The notes: generated from the letters alone by a model not told the origin. Positions 8,921 to 19,347 are shown, numbered from the stretch's first letter. The stretch: DNA of 64,000 nt from Alkalihalobacillus sp. YIM B00296 (GCF_020179385.1 NZ_JAIBLJ010000001.1:419956-483955); one strand, 5' to 3'. A program made the numbers and translations.

Positions 8921-8946
8921 TTCACACAAAGATAGGAGGGGTTAAA

Positions 8947-9660
8947 TTGGGACAAATGATTTCCTACGAAACTTGGGCTGACAACAAACTTGAAGTTCCA
9001 ATCGATCAAGAAACAAAAGGGGCCAGGGAGGTTTTACGGTGGGCGTTTGAGCAGTATCAGGATGACATTATTTATGCATGCAGCTTCGGGGCTGAAGGAA
9101 TTGTATTGGTGGATCTGATTTCTCAAGTAAATCCATATGCAAAAGTCGTTTTCCTGGATACTGGACTCCACTTCACTGAAACGTATGAGTTGATTGAAAA
9201 GGTGAAAGCCCGCTATCCTTACCTGCAAATTGATATGAAACGACCTGAACTGACCTTACAAGAACAATCTGAATTATATGGAGGTAACCTTTGGGAACAT
9301 GATCCGAACCAATGCTGTCACATCCGAAAGGTCGTTCCGCTCACCGAGGCTTTAGCCGGATACAAAGCTTGGATATCGGGGTTGAGAAGGGATCAATCCC
9401 CTACACGGAGAGCTACAGAGTTCATCAATAAAGATGATAAGTTCCAGTCGATCAAAATATGTCCCTTGATTCATTGGTCCTGGAAAGATGTCTGGCGATA
9501 CATCAATAACCATGATCTCCCTTACAATGTCCTCCACGATAAAGGATATCCAAGCATCGGATGTGAGAAGTGTACGTTGCCGACACAAGATGCAGCTGAT
9601 TTACGGTCAGGGAGATGGACGAATTTGAAGAAGACCGAATGCGGTCTGCATTTATCATGA
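8947..9660 (+). CDS. cysH: Phosphoadenylyl/adenylyl-sulfate reductase
   Basis: Reduces activated sulfate (APS or PAPS) to sulfite using thioredoxin. In 237 residues it has the P-loop-like SFGAEG (46-51) for the nucleotide, the cysteine pairs CC at 123-124 and CEKC at 206-209 that hold a [4Fe-4S] cluster, and the catalytic ECGLH at 231-235. The four cluster cysteines indicate the Bacillus-type enzyme that can use APS directly. An APS kinase is nonetheless encoded in the same operon. The start is TTG at 8947, set by aggagggg at 8934-8941. It is the first gene of an S-box operon, with 13 bases to cysP. Confidence 0.95.
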   Translation: MGQMISYETWADNKLEVPIDQETKGAREVLRWAFEQYQDDIIYACSFGAEGIVLVDLISQVNPYAKVVFLDTGLHFTETYELIEKVKARYPYLQIDMKRPELTLQEQSELYGGNLWEHDPNQCCHIRKVVPLTEALAGYKAWISGLRRDQSPTRRATEFINKDDKFQSIKICPLIHWSWKDVWRYINNHDLPYNVLHDKGYPSIGCEKCTLPTQDAADLRSGRWTNLKKTECGLHLS

Positions 9661-9676
9661 TGGAGATGGAAATTTG

Positions 9677-10747
9677 ATGATTCTGATCGCATTTTCAGTC
9701 GCTTTCTTCTTCGCCATGAATATGGGGGCAAGCGGGGCTGCTGCATCAATGGGTGTCTCTTATGGGTCGGGTGCGGTAAACAAGAAATTCATAGCTTTGG
9801 TCATTTGCGGAGCAGGTGTTTTTTTAGGAGCAGTCATTGGTGGTGATGCAGTTGTTGAAACAATTGGCTCTGGAATCATCCCTGCTGACACTATCACAAT
9901 GCAGATCGCTGTCATTATTCTAGCTTCAGCAACCATTTCATTAGGTATCGCAAATCTGATCGGAATCCCGTTGTCAACGAGTGAAGTCACAGTAGGATCG
10001 GTCGTAGGCGTAGGACTAGCGTATCAATCACTCTATGTAAAAAGCTTAATGACTGTCGTCCTGTTATGGATCCTGATTCCGATCATTGCATTTCTATTTA
10101 CATGGATCATCGGAATAATGATCCGATCCATCCAAAATAGATACAATGCTGTTCTTGAGGGAAGGTGGAAGAAATGGTTGACCGTTCTTTTGGTCCTGAC
10201 GGGTTTTTTTGAAGCCTTTTCAGCCGGTATGAACAATGTAGGTAATGCAATTGGTCCGTTAGTCGGAGCTGGGATGATCTCCAGTTCTTTTGGGACATTG
10301 ATCGGTGGAGGATTCATCGCCCTTGGAGCAATCCTTTTTGGAGGCAAGGTATTGGAGACAAACGGAAAACGTATTACGAAATTCACACTTCTTGAAGGGA
10401 GTGCCATATCAGGAACAGGTGCAACATTAGTCACCATTTCGTCCATTTTCGGAATACCTGTTCCACTGACACAAATCACAACTTCAGCGATCATCGGAAT
10501 CGGGACAGTGAAGAATGGTCTTTCTTTTCTCCAGAAGAACATCATTTTGCAAATGGTCAAAGTTTGGGTCGTCTCGCCAGTCTTCTCACTAGTCATTTCA
10601 TACGGGATGGTCAAGGTTTTATTGGATAGTGATTTTTACACACTCAGTGTCATTGGGAGTGTATTCATTGCAACAGCCGGTTCACTGAGTCTAATCAAAA
10701 CAATCAGAGCAGAGAAACGTACCATACATGAACAAGGAGGAATTTAA
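9677..10747 (+). CDS. cysP: Sulfate permease of the PiT family
   Basis: A 356-residue integral membrane protein with about eleven hydrophobic helices. Two repeats of the PiT signature are present: [18 protein letters not shown] near residue 18 and [18 protein letters not shown] near residue 180. PiT proteins usually carry phosphate, but the B. subtilis orthologue at the same operon position, CysP, is a sulfate transporter, and the context (between cysH and sat) supports sulfate here. I choose ATG 9677; a TTG one codon before is equally possible. The stop is one base before the sat start, so translation is coupled. Confidence 0.9.
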   Translation: MILIAFSVAFFFAMNMGASGAAASMGVSYGSGAVNKKFIALVICGAGVFLGAVIGGDAVVETIGSGIIPADTITMQIAVIILASATISLGIANLIGIPLSTSEVTVGSVVGVGLAYQSLYVKSLMTVVLLWILIPIIAFLFTWIIGIMIRSIQNRYNAVLEGRWKKWLTVLLVLTGFFEAFSAGMNNVGNAIGPLVGAGMISSSFGTLIGGGFIALGAILFGGKVLETNGKRITKFTLLEGSAISGTGATLVTISSIFGIPVPLTQITTSAIIGIGTVKNGLSFLQKNIILQMVKVWVVSPVFSLVISYGMVKVLLDSDFYTLSVIGSVFIATAGSLSLIKTIRAEKRTIHEQGGI

Positions 10748-10748
10748 C

Positions 10749-11897
10749 ATGAGCACAAGCATTCCACATGGAGGGAAATTGATCAATCGCATCGAGCCAT
10801 ACTTTGATTACGAGTCGTTGGAAAAAGAAATCGAATTGGATGCAACCGCACTCAGTGATCTTGAGTTGATTGGAACCGGTGCATACAGCCCACTTGAAGG
10901 GTTTTTAGGAGAAGATGATTACGAAAGTGTCGTCAATGATTTGAGACTTGACAATGGACTGCCTTGGAGCATTCCAATCACCCTGCCGGTGACAGAAGAA
11001 AAAGCCTCACAATTCCAAATCGGTGATCAGGTCAAGCTTGTGAAAGAGAGAAAAGTATATGGAGTGATCACCGTCCGTGAAAAGTACGTCCCGGATAAAC
11101 TACGAGAGGCACTTCACGTCTACAAAACAGCTGAAACTGCCCATCCTGGCGTGAAAAAGTTACTTGAGCGGCCTGATGTATACATCGGCGGACCGATTCA
11201 TCTCATCGATCGTCCAGTCAAAGATCGATTTACAGATTATTATCTCGATCCAGAGCAAACGCGCGTACAATTTGAAAAACTTGGCTGGAAGACGGTGGTC
11301 GGTTTCCAAACCCGGAATCCTGTCCATCGTGCACATGAATACATTCAGAAATCTGCTTTAGAAACGGTGGATGGTTTATTCCTGAATCCGCTCGTCGGTG
11401 AAACGAAAGCGGATGACATCCCTGCCGATGTCAGACTGGAAAGCTATGAGGTCCTCCTCAAAAATTACTATCCAAAAGATCGTGTGTTTTTAGCAGTATT
11501 TCCAGCTGCCATGCGTTACGCAGGACCGAGAGAAGCGATATTCCATGCAATCGTCCGGAAGAATTTCGGCTGCACTCATTTCATTGTCGGACGGGATCAT
11601 GCTGGCGTAGGGAATTATTACGGAACCTACGATGCACAAAGGATATTTAGTCATTTTACGAAAGAAGAGTTAGGGATTGAAACATTATTTTTCGAACACA
11701 GCTTTTATTGTTCCAAATGCGAAAATATGGCTTCGACCAAAACATGTCCACATGACAAGCAGTATCATGTCGTGTTGTCTGGTACGAAGGTGAGGGAGCT
11801 TCTTCGAAATGGATCGACCCCACCAAGTACGTTCAGCCGCCCAGAAGTGGCTGAAGTCTTGATAAAAGGATTGAAACGAGAACAGGTAACAACTTGA
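10749..11897 (+). CDS. sat: Sulfate adenylyltransferase (ATP sulfurylase)
   Basis: Makes APS from ATP and sulfate. The 382-residue protein has the ATP-binding sequence [12 protein letters not shown] in the middle, GRDHAGVG near residue 285, and a zinc-type cluster [13 protein letters not shown] towards the end. This is the single-polypeptide type, not the CysDN heterodimer. I start at ATG 10749, eight bases after aaggagg; an upstream in-frame ATG at 10728 lies inside cysP and has no ribosome site. The next gene, cysC, begins 21 bases downstream. Confidence 0.95.
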   Translation: MSTSIPHGGKLINRIEPYFDYESLEKEIELDATALSDLELIGTGAYSPLEGFLGEDDYESVVNDLRLDNGLPWSIPITLPVTEEKASQFQIGDQVKLVKERKVYGVITVREKYVPDKLREALHVYKTAETAHPGVKKLLERPDVYIGGPIHLIDRPVKDRFTDYYLDPEQTRVQFEKLGWKTVVGFQTRNPVHRAHEYIQKSALETVDGLFLNPLVGETKADDIPADVRLESYEVLLKNYYPKDRVFLAVFPAAMRYAGPREAIFHAIVRKNFGCTHFIVGRDHAGVGNYYGTYDAQRIFSHFTKEELGIETLFFEHSFYCSKCENMASTKTCPHDKQYHVVLSGTKVRELLRNGSTPPSTFSRPEVAEVLIKGLKREQVTT

Positions 11898-11918
11898 ACA
11901 ACTGAAGGAGTGAGATAA

Positions 11919-12515
11919 GTGGCAATTCAAAATATCACATGGCACGAAGCGGCTGTATCGAAAAGCGAACGACGCCGTTTGAATAAACAAACAAGCAGTA
12001 TCATCTGGTTTACAGGTCTTTCTGGATCCGGGAAGTCTACATTGGCAAACGCTGTCGACCGAAAGCTGCATGATTTAGGGTTGAGGAGTTACGTACTGGA
12101 TGGGGATAATATCCGCCATGGTTTGAACCAAGGACTCGGTTTTTCAGTAGAGGACAGGCAAGAAAACATCAGGCGGATCGGTGAGGTCGCGAAATTATTT
12201 GTCGATAGTGGTCAATTCGCCATCACCGCTTTCATTTCCCCATTTAAGGAGGACAGGAATCGGGTGCGTGAGATGGTTGAAGCAGATGAATTCATTGAAG
12301 TTTATGTAAAATGTCCATTGGCTGAGTGCGAAACACGTGATCCGAAGGGGTTGTATGAAAAGGCGCGCAAAGGAGAGATACCTGATTTCACGGGCGTAAG
12401 TTCGCCATATGAAGAACCCGAGTCACCAGAATTGGTCATTGAAACAAACAACTTTTCAGTTGAGGAATGTGCCGATCAAGTGATTACGTATTTAAAAGAA
12501 AAGAACCTATTTTAA
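11919..12515 (+). CDS. cysC: Adenylyl-sulfate kinase
   Basis: Phosphorylates APS to PAPS. The 198-residue protein has the Walker A motif GLSGSGKST (33-41), the [10 protein letters not shown] segment that binds APS (about 60-70), FISPFKEDR near residue 106, and the [11 protein letters not shown] motif typical of APS kinases. GTG 11919 follows a gaaggag site. Having both an iron-sulfur CysH and CysC means sulfate could be reduced through APS or PAPS; PAPS is also needed by sulfotransferases. The gene continues the cysH operon. Confidence 0.95.
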   Translation: MAIQNITWHEAAVSKSERRRLNKQTSSIIWFTGLSGSGKSTLANAVDRKLHDLGLRSYVLDGDNIRHGLNQGLGFSVEDRQENIRRIGEVAKLFVDSGQFAITAFISPFKEDRNRVREMVEADEFIEVYVKCPLAECETRDPKGLYEKARKGEIPDFTGVSSPYEEPESPELVIETNNFSVEECADQVITYLKEKNLF

Positions 12516-12530
12516 GAGGAGGATGTTCCA

Positions 12531-14159
12531 TTGGCATATGAAAAAATCTGGGCAGACAATGAAAAGCTGAATAAAAACGAATTGAAAAAGCTTGAGAAAG
12601 ACGGACTTGAAATCTTTAATGATATCCCGTATTACGCTGAAAATGGTTTCGAATCGATTCCTAAAGAAGCGTGGGATTCATTCAAATGGGCAGGCCTGTA
12701 TCTACAACGACCGAAAGAAGATGGTTATTTCATGATGCGGGTCAATGTCCCGTCAGGTGTATTGAATTACGAACAAGCAGAAGCCCTGGCATCGATTTGT
12801 AAAGACTATGGCCGTGGGGTATTCGATGTCACGACACGCCAGGCGATCCAGTTTCACTGGCTGGAAATCGAGAACATCCCAGATATTTTCAACCGTCTAC
12901 AGCGGGCTGGTCTTTCTTCTGCCGGAGCTTGCGGGGATATCACGCGTAATATCGTCGGAAATCCGCTGGCTGGAATAGATCCGAATGAATTGTTCGATAC
13001 AGAACCGATTGTAAGAGACATTTTTGAGTATTTCCAACATAATCAGGATTTCTCGAACCTGCCGCGTAAATACAAGGTTTCGATCAGTACGAACATCCAT
13101 AATGCATCGAATGCAGAAATCAATTGCCTGTCCTTCACCCCGGCTATCAAAGAAATCGATGGCGAAGATGTCCATGGATTTCATGTAAAGGTAGGCGGAG
13201 GGCTCGCGGCGAGGCCTTATCTTGCAGAAACACTAGATGTCTTCATACAGCCGGAGCAAGTCAAAGAGACCACGATTGCCATCACAACAATCTTCAGGGA
13301 CTTCGGTTATAGGGAGAAACGTCATCGCGCTCGCCTTAAATTCCTTGTCGCGGATTGGGGTACTGAACAATTCAAAGAAAAACTAGTTGAACTAACCGGT
13401 CCGTTGCCTTCAAAAGGAGAGGACGTCCAAAAAGATTGGAACGCTGGATATTTTTATGGGGTGCACAAACAAAAACAGGACGGCTTGAACTATATCGGAT
13501 TCAACGTTCCAGTCGGCCGGCTGGATGCAGATGAGGTATTTGAAATCGCTGAAATATCAAAACAATATGGGAATGGCGAAATCCGGACTTGTAATTCCCA
13601 AAATGTAATTATTCCGAACATTCCAGATGAGAAAGTCGATGCTCTCTTGCAAGAAAAGATATTTGAGAGGATTACGATCGAACCGAAACGCTTCATTGCC
13701 TATTCCGTTTCGTGCACGGGGATTGAATATTGTAACCTTGCTTTAGTAGAAACCAAAGAGCGGATGCGTCGGATAGCTGAATACCTCGATGAACAGGTGA
13801 GGTTGGATGTCCCGGTCAGGCTTCATATGGTTGGATGTCCGAATTCCTGTGGCCAACGGCAAATCGCTGATATCGGGTTGCAAGGGATCAAAATGAAATC
13901 GAAGGAAAAAGGCATGATCGAGGCATTTGAAATCTATGTCGGCGGGACATTGAATGATGGCGGAAAATTCAATGATAAGTTGAAAGGCAAGATTGATGGC
14001 GAACATCTTCCTGTTGTTCTAAAGGAGCTCCTTCTCTATTTTAAAGAAGCGAAGATTCCTGAGGAGTCGTTCTATGATTTCGTCGGCCGCCAAGGAATAG
14101 AGCTGCTGCAGGAAGAATTGGATCGTATTTTAGGAAATATAACCGAGAATGTTTCATAA
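12531..14159 (+). CDS. Siroheme-dependent sulfite (nitrite/sulfite) reductase
   Basis: Reduces sulfite to sulfide by six electrons. The 542-residue protein has the two-fold repeat of the family: TTRQAIQFHWL near residue 105 and RTCNSQNVIIPN near 350. Its cluster and siroheme ligands follow as CTGIEYC (about 395-401) and CPNSCGQ (about 435-441). It lacks any flavoprotein domain and no cysJ-like gene is near, so ferredoxin is the likely donor, as in NirA/Sir enzymes. Position between cysC and siroheme genes points to sulfite rather than nitrite. TTG 12531 follows gaggagg. In B. subtilis this step is done by CysJI encoded elsewhere. Confidence 0.92.
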   Translation: MAYEKIWADNEKLNKNELKKLEKDGLEIFNDIPYYAENGFESIPKEAWDSFKWAGLYLQRPKEDGYFMMRVNVPSGVLNYEQAEALASICKDYGRGVFDVTTRQAIQFHWLEIENIPDIFNRLQRAGLSSAGACGDITRNIVGNPLAGIDPNELFDTEPIVRDIFEYFQHNQDFSNLPRKYKVSISTNIHNASNAEINCLSFTPAIKEIDGEDVHGFHVKVGGGLAARPYLAETLDVFIQPEQVKETTIAITTIFRDFGYREKRHRARLKFLVADWGTEQFKEKLVELTGPLPSKGEDVQKDWNAGYFYGVHKQKQDGLNYIGFNVPVGRLDADEVFEIAEISKQYGNGEIRTCNSQNVIIPNIPDEKVDALLQEKIFERITIEPKRFIAYSVSCTGIEYCNLALVETKERMRRIAEYLDEQVRLDVPVRLHMVGCPNSCGQRQIADIGLQGIKMKSKEKGMIEAFEIYVGGTLNDGGKFNDKLKGKIDGEHLPVVLKELLLYFKEAKIPEESFYDFVGRQGIELLQEELDRILGNITENVS

Positions 14160-14174
14160 AAGGAGGGTTGATGA

Positions 14175-14399
14175 ATGGACTTATACCGATTTGAAGTATC
14201 GTCGAACGGGAATGTGATTCCAGTCATCATCGCAGCAGAAAATGATGAGGCGGCATTCCGTCTTGTGGAAGTCGAACTTGAAAAATATTTTTTGAGTTTA
14301 CCTGAAATTGACGATATTTCGCTATATGAGAAAAAGAAGATTCGTAGAGGGAACGGGTTTGTTCTTTATGGACAAGAAACGATTTTGACAGGCAGTTGA
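14175..14399 (+). CDS. DUF3906 family small protein
   Basis: A 74-residue acidic protein in the sulfate operon, 15 bases after the sulfite reductase gene and behind aaggagggt. It opens with MDLYRFEV and has the family's EVELEKYFLSLPEI segment near residue 33; the tail is basic and hydrophobic. DUF3906 members are found in Bacillaceae, often beside sulfite reductase genes. The role is unknown; a helper for siroheme insertion or electron transfer is only a guess from position. Confidence 0.75.
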   Translation: MDLYRFEVSSNGNVIPVIIAAENDEAAFRLVEVELEKYFLSLPEIDDISLYEKKKIRRGNGFVLYGQETILTGS

Positions 14400-14420
14400 A
14401 CAAGAGAAGGGGAGGATGAA

Positions 14421-15203
14421 ATGGGTAAAGTCTATCTAGTGGGAGCTGGTCCAGGGGATCCCGGATTGATTACAGTCAAAGGAAAGAAGTGTATTGAAGA
14501 AGCAGATGTCATCCTTTACGATCGCTTGATCAACAAAGAACTATTAAATTATGCAAAAGATGATGCGGAATTGATTTATTGCGGAAAACTTCCAGATTAT
14601 CATCTAATGAAGCAGGAAACGATCAATCATTTTCTCGTCAAAAACGCGAAAAAAGGCAAAATGGTCACAAGGTTAAAAGGCGGCGATCCATTCGTGTATG
14701 GCAGAGGTGGAGAAGAAGCAGAAGAATTAGCGAAGCATGGGGTCGAGTTTGAAATCGTTCCTGGTATCACCTCAGGAATCGCAGCTCCTGCCTATGCAGG
14801 TATCCCTGTCACACACCGGGAACATAGCTCGACATTCGCATTTGTAACTGGCCATCGACGAAAGGATAAAGAAGAGGATGACCTCCGTTGGGAAAGCCTT
14901 GCAAAAGGGATTGATACACTTGCCATTTATATGGGCGTAAAGAATCTACCCTACATCTGTGAACAGCTTTTGAAGCACGGTCGCCCTGCTTCAACCCCTG
15001 TCGCTCTCGTACATTGGGGCACCATTGAGGAACAACAGACCGTGACAGGAACATTAAACTCCATTGTCGAGATCGTTGAGAAAAGTGAAATCAAAAATCC
15101 AAGCATGATCATTGTCGGTGAGGTCGTCCGTTTGCGGGACAAAATCAACTGGTTTGAACAATCAATCCATCCAGAAAATGAATTAGAAACTCTCGCTTTT
15201 TGA
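14421..15203 (+). CDS. cobA: Uroporphyrinogen-III C-methyltransferase
   Basis: Adds two methyl groups from SAM to uroporphyrinogen III to form precorrin-2, the first step to siroheme. The 260-residue protein has the SAM-binding VGAGPGDPGLITVKG (7-21), the TRLKGGDPFVYGRGGEEAEE block near residue 80 and PGITSGIAAPAYAGIPVTHR near residue 115, all diagnostic of SUMT. It corresponds to YlnD of B. subtilis. ATG 14421 follows ggggagg. Its product feeds the sulfite reductase encoded upstream. Confidence 0.95.
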   Translation: MGKVYLVGAGPGDPGLITVKGKKCIEEADVILYDRLINKELLNYAKDDAELIYCGKLPDYHLMKQETINHFLVKNAKKGKMVTRLKGGDPFVYGRGGEEAEELAKHGVEFEIVPGITSGIAAPAYAGIPVTHREHSSTFAFVTGHRRKDKEEDDLRWESLAKGIDTLAIYMGVKNLPYICEQLLKHGRPASTPVALVHWGTIEEQQTVTGTLNSIVEIVEKSEIKNPSMIIVGEVVRLRDKINWFEQSIHPENELETLAF

Positions 15204-15218
15204 AGATGGAGGGAAGAA

Positions 15219-15983
15219 ATGCAAGCGATCCTATATATCGGACATGGCAGCAGAATAGAGGAAGCAAGGAACCAAGCCGCTCGATTCATGGAACAAAGTA
15301 TGGAGCACGAATCAGCACAAATCCAGGAAATCAGTTTTCTGGAATTGGCACACCCGACGATTGAAGAAGGATTTCAACGATGCATTGAACGAGGCGCTAC
15401 TCGGATCGCGGTTGTTCCAGTCCTGCTGCTTACCGCAGGACATGCAAAAACAGATATCCCTCTGGAGCTGGAACGATTGCAAAAGAGATGGCGGGGTGTA
15501 CATATCACCTACGGGCGTCCGTTCGGTGTTCATTCAGGGATCATCGATGTTTTGAACGAACGGATTCATGAGCAGCGTCAGCCGGTTGATGATGCGATGG
15601 TCCTTCTAGTCGGAAGAGGAAGCAGTGATCCGGACGTAAAAAGGGATTTACGGGAAATTGCCGATTTGTTGCAAGATAGATTTCCATTCAAACGAGTTGA
15701 TACATCATTCCTGGCCGCAACAGAACCTAGTTTTGAAGAAGGACTGAAGCTAGCCGGACAATCCGGTCACAGGCAAGTGTTTGTGGTACCCTATTTGTTA
15801 TTTACTGGAATCTTGATGAAAAGCATGGAAAAGACGATCCGAAATCTGACGCCGGTTGATCAGGAATTCATTTTGTGTAAGTATCTCGGTTATCACCCCA
15901 ATCTCCAGAAAGTAGTCTATGAACGAACGCTTGAAACATTGGGAGTGGAAGGACGAGCCTTAACTGATCCTTGCTACGTATAA
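15219..15983 (+). CDS. sirB: Sirohydrochlorin ferrochelatase
   Basis: Inserts iron into sirohydrochlorin to make siroheme. The 254-residue protein has two CbiX-type halves. The first carries IGHGSRIEEARNQA at residues 6-19 and the metal-binding TAGHAKTDIP near 83; the second begins LVGRGSSDPD near 130 and has lost the equivalent histidine (GRGS instead of GHGS), as is normal in SirB. It corresponds to YlnE of B. subtilis. ATG 15219 follows tggaggga. No third siroheme gene (precorrin-2 dehydrogenase, YlnF/SirC) follows in this operon, unlike B. subtilis. Confidence 0.92.
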   Translation: MQAILYIGHGSRIEEARNQAARFMEQSMEHESAQIQEISFLELAHPTIEEGFQRCIERGATRIAVVPVLLLTAGHAKTDIPLELERLQKRWRGVHITYGRPFGVHSGIIDVLNERIHEQRQPVDDAMVLLVGRGSSDPDVKRDLREIADLLQDRFPFKRVDTSFLAATEPSFEEGLKLAGQSGHRQVFVVPYLLFTGILMKSMEKTIRNLTPVDQEFILCKYLGYHPNLQKVVYERTLETLGVEGRALTDPCYV

Positions 15984-16082
15984 AGATGAACTCTTGGAGG
16001 AATATGACGAAAGGTATGAAGACGACCTAGAATCAACTATCGACTGACGAATCGAATACACAAGCAAGAAAATAGTACAAAG

Positions 16083-16590
16083 GTGAATATATTGAGTGGA
16101 GGAAGAAGAAGTAAACGGACACTTAGGGAACGTTTGGAATCCGGACCTGTCATTTGCGGAGAAGGATATTTATTTGAGCTTGAACGTCGTGGATACCTTC
16201 AGGCTGGTTCGTTTTTTCCTGAGGTTGCTCTTTGGAAAACACGCAAGCGCTCGAGCAAGCGTATCGTGATTTCATGAACGCAGGTTCCGACGTAATCGTT
16301 GCCTTCACCTACAATGCTCACCGTGAGAAAATGCGTATCATAGGGAAAGAGGATCTGGTTGAAAGTTTAAGCAGACAAGCGATCCGTTCTGCTAAAAAGG
16401 TAGCTGAAGAACACCCTAATTCATCGGGTTATGTTGTGGAGCATCACCAGCTATGATCCGGGCGGTTGCTGAAGCGGTGGGCCGGATTGCTCCGAATTCG
16501 AAGTATTCACCGAGTATGGAAAAGTATTTCTTGTTTGGACAAGATGAAACCTTGAAAAAGCACATTCTTGAGTATCGGACAAAAGCATAG
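16083..16590 (+). pseudogene. Decayed homocysteine S-methyltransferase
   Basis: Three reading-frame pieces of one gene. The first (16083-16235) reads [20 protein letters not shown] and continues to PEVAL. The match then shifts frame at about 16230 into [18 protein letters not shown] and runs to a stop at 16454-16456. The last 45 residues (16453-16590, MIRAVAEAVG to YRTKA) sit in a third frame. The first two pieces match the N-terminus of betaine/homocysteine S-methyltransferases, which are about 300 residues; the third matches a C-terminus. Roughly half the protein, including the region that holds the zinc cysteines, is missing. It follows the sulfate operon and would fit methionine supply, but is certainly inactive unless the window contains errors. 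Confidence 0.75.
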
Positions 16591-16600
16591 AGTAATATTG

Positions 16601-16636
16601 AAGAGGGCTGATCTGTTTTGGATCAGTCTCTTTTAA
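16601..16636 (+). terminator. Terminator after the sulfate operon
   Basis: agagggctgatc pairs with ggatcagtctct around a short loop and is followed by tttta. It ends the long S-box operon and the pseudogene. Confidence 0.75.
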
Positions 16637-16890
16637 TTGGCATATGCTTAATGCTTAAATTTGCTTAAGGGAAACTCGTGGCACACCGTCGAGAAAAGGG
16701 GACAGGCCGGACCCTGTAGTGGGGAACAAGCAAGGGGGGCTTGGGGCTCGTCCGCTAAAAATCAACAATGAAGTATATCATATCCTTACTTTTAGGTATG
16801 ACATTAGTAAAATAGCACTTCCTTTTAATCAGGATAAATGGTTCATACAATTCTATGTATAAAAATACTAAACTAGTAATGTAATACTAG
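16637..16890. other. Intergenic region with a GC-rich block
   Basis: No gene seen. 16676-16760 is clearly richer in G and C than its surroundings (runs such as ggggacaggccgg and aagggggg), followed by AT-rich DNA leading to the M14 peptidase gene. I could not assign the GC-rich block to any gene or RNA. Confidence 0.5.
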
Positions 16891-16912
16891 AATGACCATA
16901 GGGAGGAATATG

Positions 16913-19324
16913 ATGAAACATTCATTGTTATCAGGAATTGCTGTAATTAGTTTATTAGTTGCTCCTTTAACAGGTACAGCAGAAACAACCAAGTGGCATA
17001 ACGTCAATGTAAATGAGACGAACCAAGAGGAGGACGGCAGTCTATTTAATAGTGAAAACTATGATTTCATAAAATTTTCGAAGGTGGACGAAAAGCTAGA
17101 AGAGATCGCCCGAAATAGCAATCGTATCTCCATTGAAACGCCTGACGAGTCCTCTCAGGGGGGACATAAACTGTATGTCGTAACCATTTCTGATCCTTCA
17201 ACTAAAGGAAAATACGGATATCAAAAAGGGTTAAGGAAGAAAATGTTCAAAAACCCTGAAAAGGCTGAAAAATTCATCGAAAAACATCCCGACTTCAAAG
17301 TTCCAGTCATGATTAACGGTTCGATACATGGCACTGAATTCGTCGGGACGGATGCTACCCTTCAATTGATTGAACGCTTCGCCACTGGAAAGGATAAAAA
17401 AACAAAACAAATTCTTGAAAACCATATTCTCATTTTCAATGTGGTCGCAAACCCAGATGGGCGGATCGACGCCACACGTTTCAACGGGAATGGTATTGAT
17501 TTGAACCGTGATTTCATTACCCAATCTCAGGTAGAAACCAAACATACCGTCAATTTGATCAAAGAATGGAATCCAATGATATTCCTTGACCTTCATGGTT
17601 ATGTCAAAGCCTACGGAGGCCCGGATCATCCTGGATTGATTGAGCCATGTACGCCGCCGCATAACCCGAACTATGAGTATGACCTATATTCCAAATGGGC
17701 ACTCGATCAGGCTGAAGCAATGGAAGGAAATATCGTTGACCACCGTGAAGAATATGAAAACACGAATATAGAAACATCAAACGTCGACTATGAGAATATG
17801 ACCGGCACCTATATTCCTCAGCGTGATGACGAAGCAGGATGGGATGACTATCCTCCAATTTTCACACCCATGTATGCCATGTATCATGGAGCTTACGGTT
17901 ATACCTTGGAAGCTCCCACAAACGATTGGGATGGCGTTAGATGGCACTATGATGCTGTTATAGGAGCCCTCGAATTTTCGAACGAAAATAAAACAGACAT
18001 GATCAAGGACCAGATCGAAGTGTTTAAACGGGGAATTCAATTCGACCATCCTTATCATTCAGAAGGATTTTTCCCAAAAGCGTATATTTTACCTGTGGAT
18101 GAAACCGATCCGACCGCTACCGAGAAAGCTGTTGAACACTTGAAGTTCAATGATATATCCGTTTCTGAGGCGAATAAAGATTTTGAATATGATGGAAAAA
18201 CCTATCCAGCTGGAACATACATCGTAGATATGAGCCAGGCAAAAGCAGGGTTGGCAAATACGATGCTTTGGGACGGCGAGGATATTACTGACATCACACC
18301 GTCTATGTATGATATCTCTGCATGGAGTCTGCCAGAATTATGGGGATTCGAAGCAGTGGAAGTAGATGCTGAAAGTGACTTTGAAGTAAAAACAACCGAA
18401 GTGAAAAAGGTTTCTACTGAAGATGGAAAGTTGATAGGAGAGGGACCATACGAAATTCCGAACTCTTCAGTTGAAGCCGTTAGTCTTGTCAATTCACTGA
18501 TGAAAAAAGGATATGAAGTGAATTGGGGAGACAATGGCCATTTTTATTTAAATGCTGAATCGGGTCCTGGACTGAAAAGGCTCGTTAAAGAGTCAGGAAT
18601 CAATATAGCTACAAAAAAACCAGATACTGTACAAAAACTGGAACCTCAGAAAGTGACGATTCTGAAAGACGGCGGAATGAATAAAGGACAGTCTCATGCA
18701 GGTACATTATTGGCATTACAACGGTTAGGCTTTGATATCGATGAGGTCACACCGGAACAACTTGCTGAAGACGGGCTTGGAGAAACGGATGTGTTCATCT
18801 ATAGCGGAACCTCCCGTTTAATCACTTACAACCATTCACGAGCAAACGCTGAATTCGGTTTGGAAAATAAAAGTCAATTTGAACAGTTTAAACAAAACGT
18901 CCAATCATTTGTGGAAAATGGAGGAAAATATATCGCCGTAGGTGCTGGGGCATCTGATGCAACCAAACAGCTTGGTTTGACAGATGTAACGGTCAACAAA
19001 GGGGGCTCTAATAGTAACGGGATCGTTAAGGTAGATTATGACAGATCGAATTTGACTTCAGGCTACAAATCAACAGATTATGGTTTTGTTTATCAACCTG
19101 TTTGGTATACGGAGACTGATGGAGTCAACATTCATGGGTCATTTGATGATAACAGAGATTTCTTTGTCGCTGGTCATTGGAAAAACCGTGATGGAGCCAA
19201 AGGCAAGCCGGTCATTGTAAAAGAAAAGGAGGAGAATGTGACGATGATCGGAATCGAAGCGGGATTCCGTGATCACACTGACTACCTGTACCGTCTATTA
19301 TCAAATTCCATATTCAGTGAGTAA
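16913..19324 (+). CDS. Secreted M14-family zinc carboxypeptidase
   Basis: An exported metallopeptidase of about 803 residues. Residues 1-24 form a signal peptide (KHSLLSGIAVISLLVAPLTG) ending at an Ala-rich cleavage site. The M14 domain follows with HGTEF at about 138-142 (zinc His and Glu), NPDGRIDATRFNGNGIDLNRD around 185-205 and the third ligand in DLHGY near 228. After the peptidase domain come about 400 residues with a glutamine-amidotransferase-like fold at the end (AVGAGASDATKQL), a layout common in large Bacillus M14 proteins. I start at ATG 16913, six bases after agggagg; ATG 16910 and 16892 are alternatives. Probable role: trimming of external peptides. Confidence 0.88.
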   Translation: MKHSLLSGIAVISLLVAPLTGTAETTKWHNVNVNETNQEEDGSLFNSENYDFIKFSKVDEKLEEIARNSNRISIETPDESSQGGHKLYVVTISDPSTKGKYGYQKGLRKKMFKNPEKAEKFIEKHPDFKVPVMINGSIHGTEFVGTDATLQLIERFATGKDKKTKQILENHILIFNVVANPDGRIDATRFNGNGIDLNRDFITQSQVETKHTVNLIKEWNPMIFLDLHGYVKAYGGPDHPGLIEPCTPPHNPNYEYDLYSKWALDQAEAMEGNIVDHREEYENTNIETSNVDYENMTGTYIPQRDDEAGWDDYPPIFTPMYAMYHGAYGYTLEAPTNDWDGVRWHYDAVIGALEFSNENKTDMIKDQIEVFKRGIQFDHPYHSEGFFPKAYILPVDETDPTATEKAVEHLKFNDISVSEANKDFEYDGKTYPAGTYIVDMSQAKAGLANTMLWDGEDITDITPSMYDISAWSLPELWGFEAVEVDAESDFEVKTTEVKKVSTEDGKLIGEGPYEIPNSSVEAVSLVNSLMKKGYEVNWGDNGHFYLNAESGPGLKRLVKESGINIATKKPDTVQKLEPQKVTILKDGGMNKGQSHAGTLLALQRLGFDIDEVTPEQLAEDGLGETDVFIYSGTSRLITYNHSRANAEFGLENKSQFEQFKQNVQSFVENGGKYIAVGAGASDATKQLGLTDVTVNKGGSNSNGIVKVDYDRSNLTSGYKSTDYGFVYQPVWYTETDGVNIHGSFDDNRDFFVAGHWKNRDGAKGKPVIVKEKEENVTMIGIEAGFRDHTDYLYRLLSNSIFSE

Positions 19325-19347
19325 CTTCTATATAAAAAACAAGATGT

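Noticed and set aside
10033..10614. 193-residue frame antisense to cysP
   Set aside because: A long frame opposite a membrane protein gene is expected by codon bias; no ribosome site and no recognisable domain.
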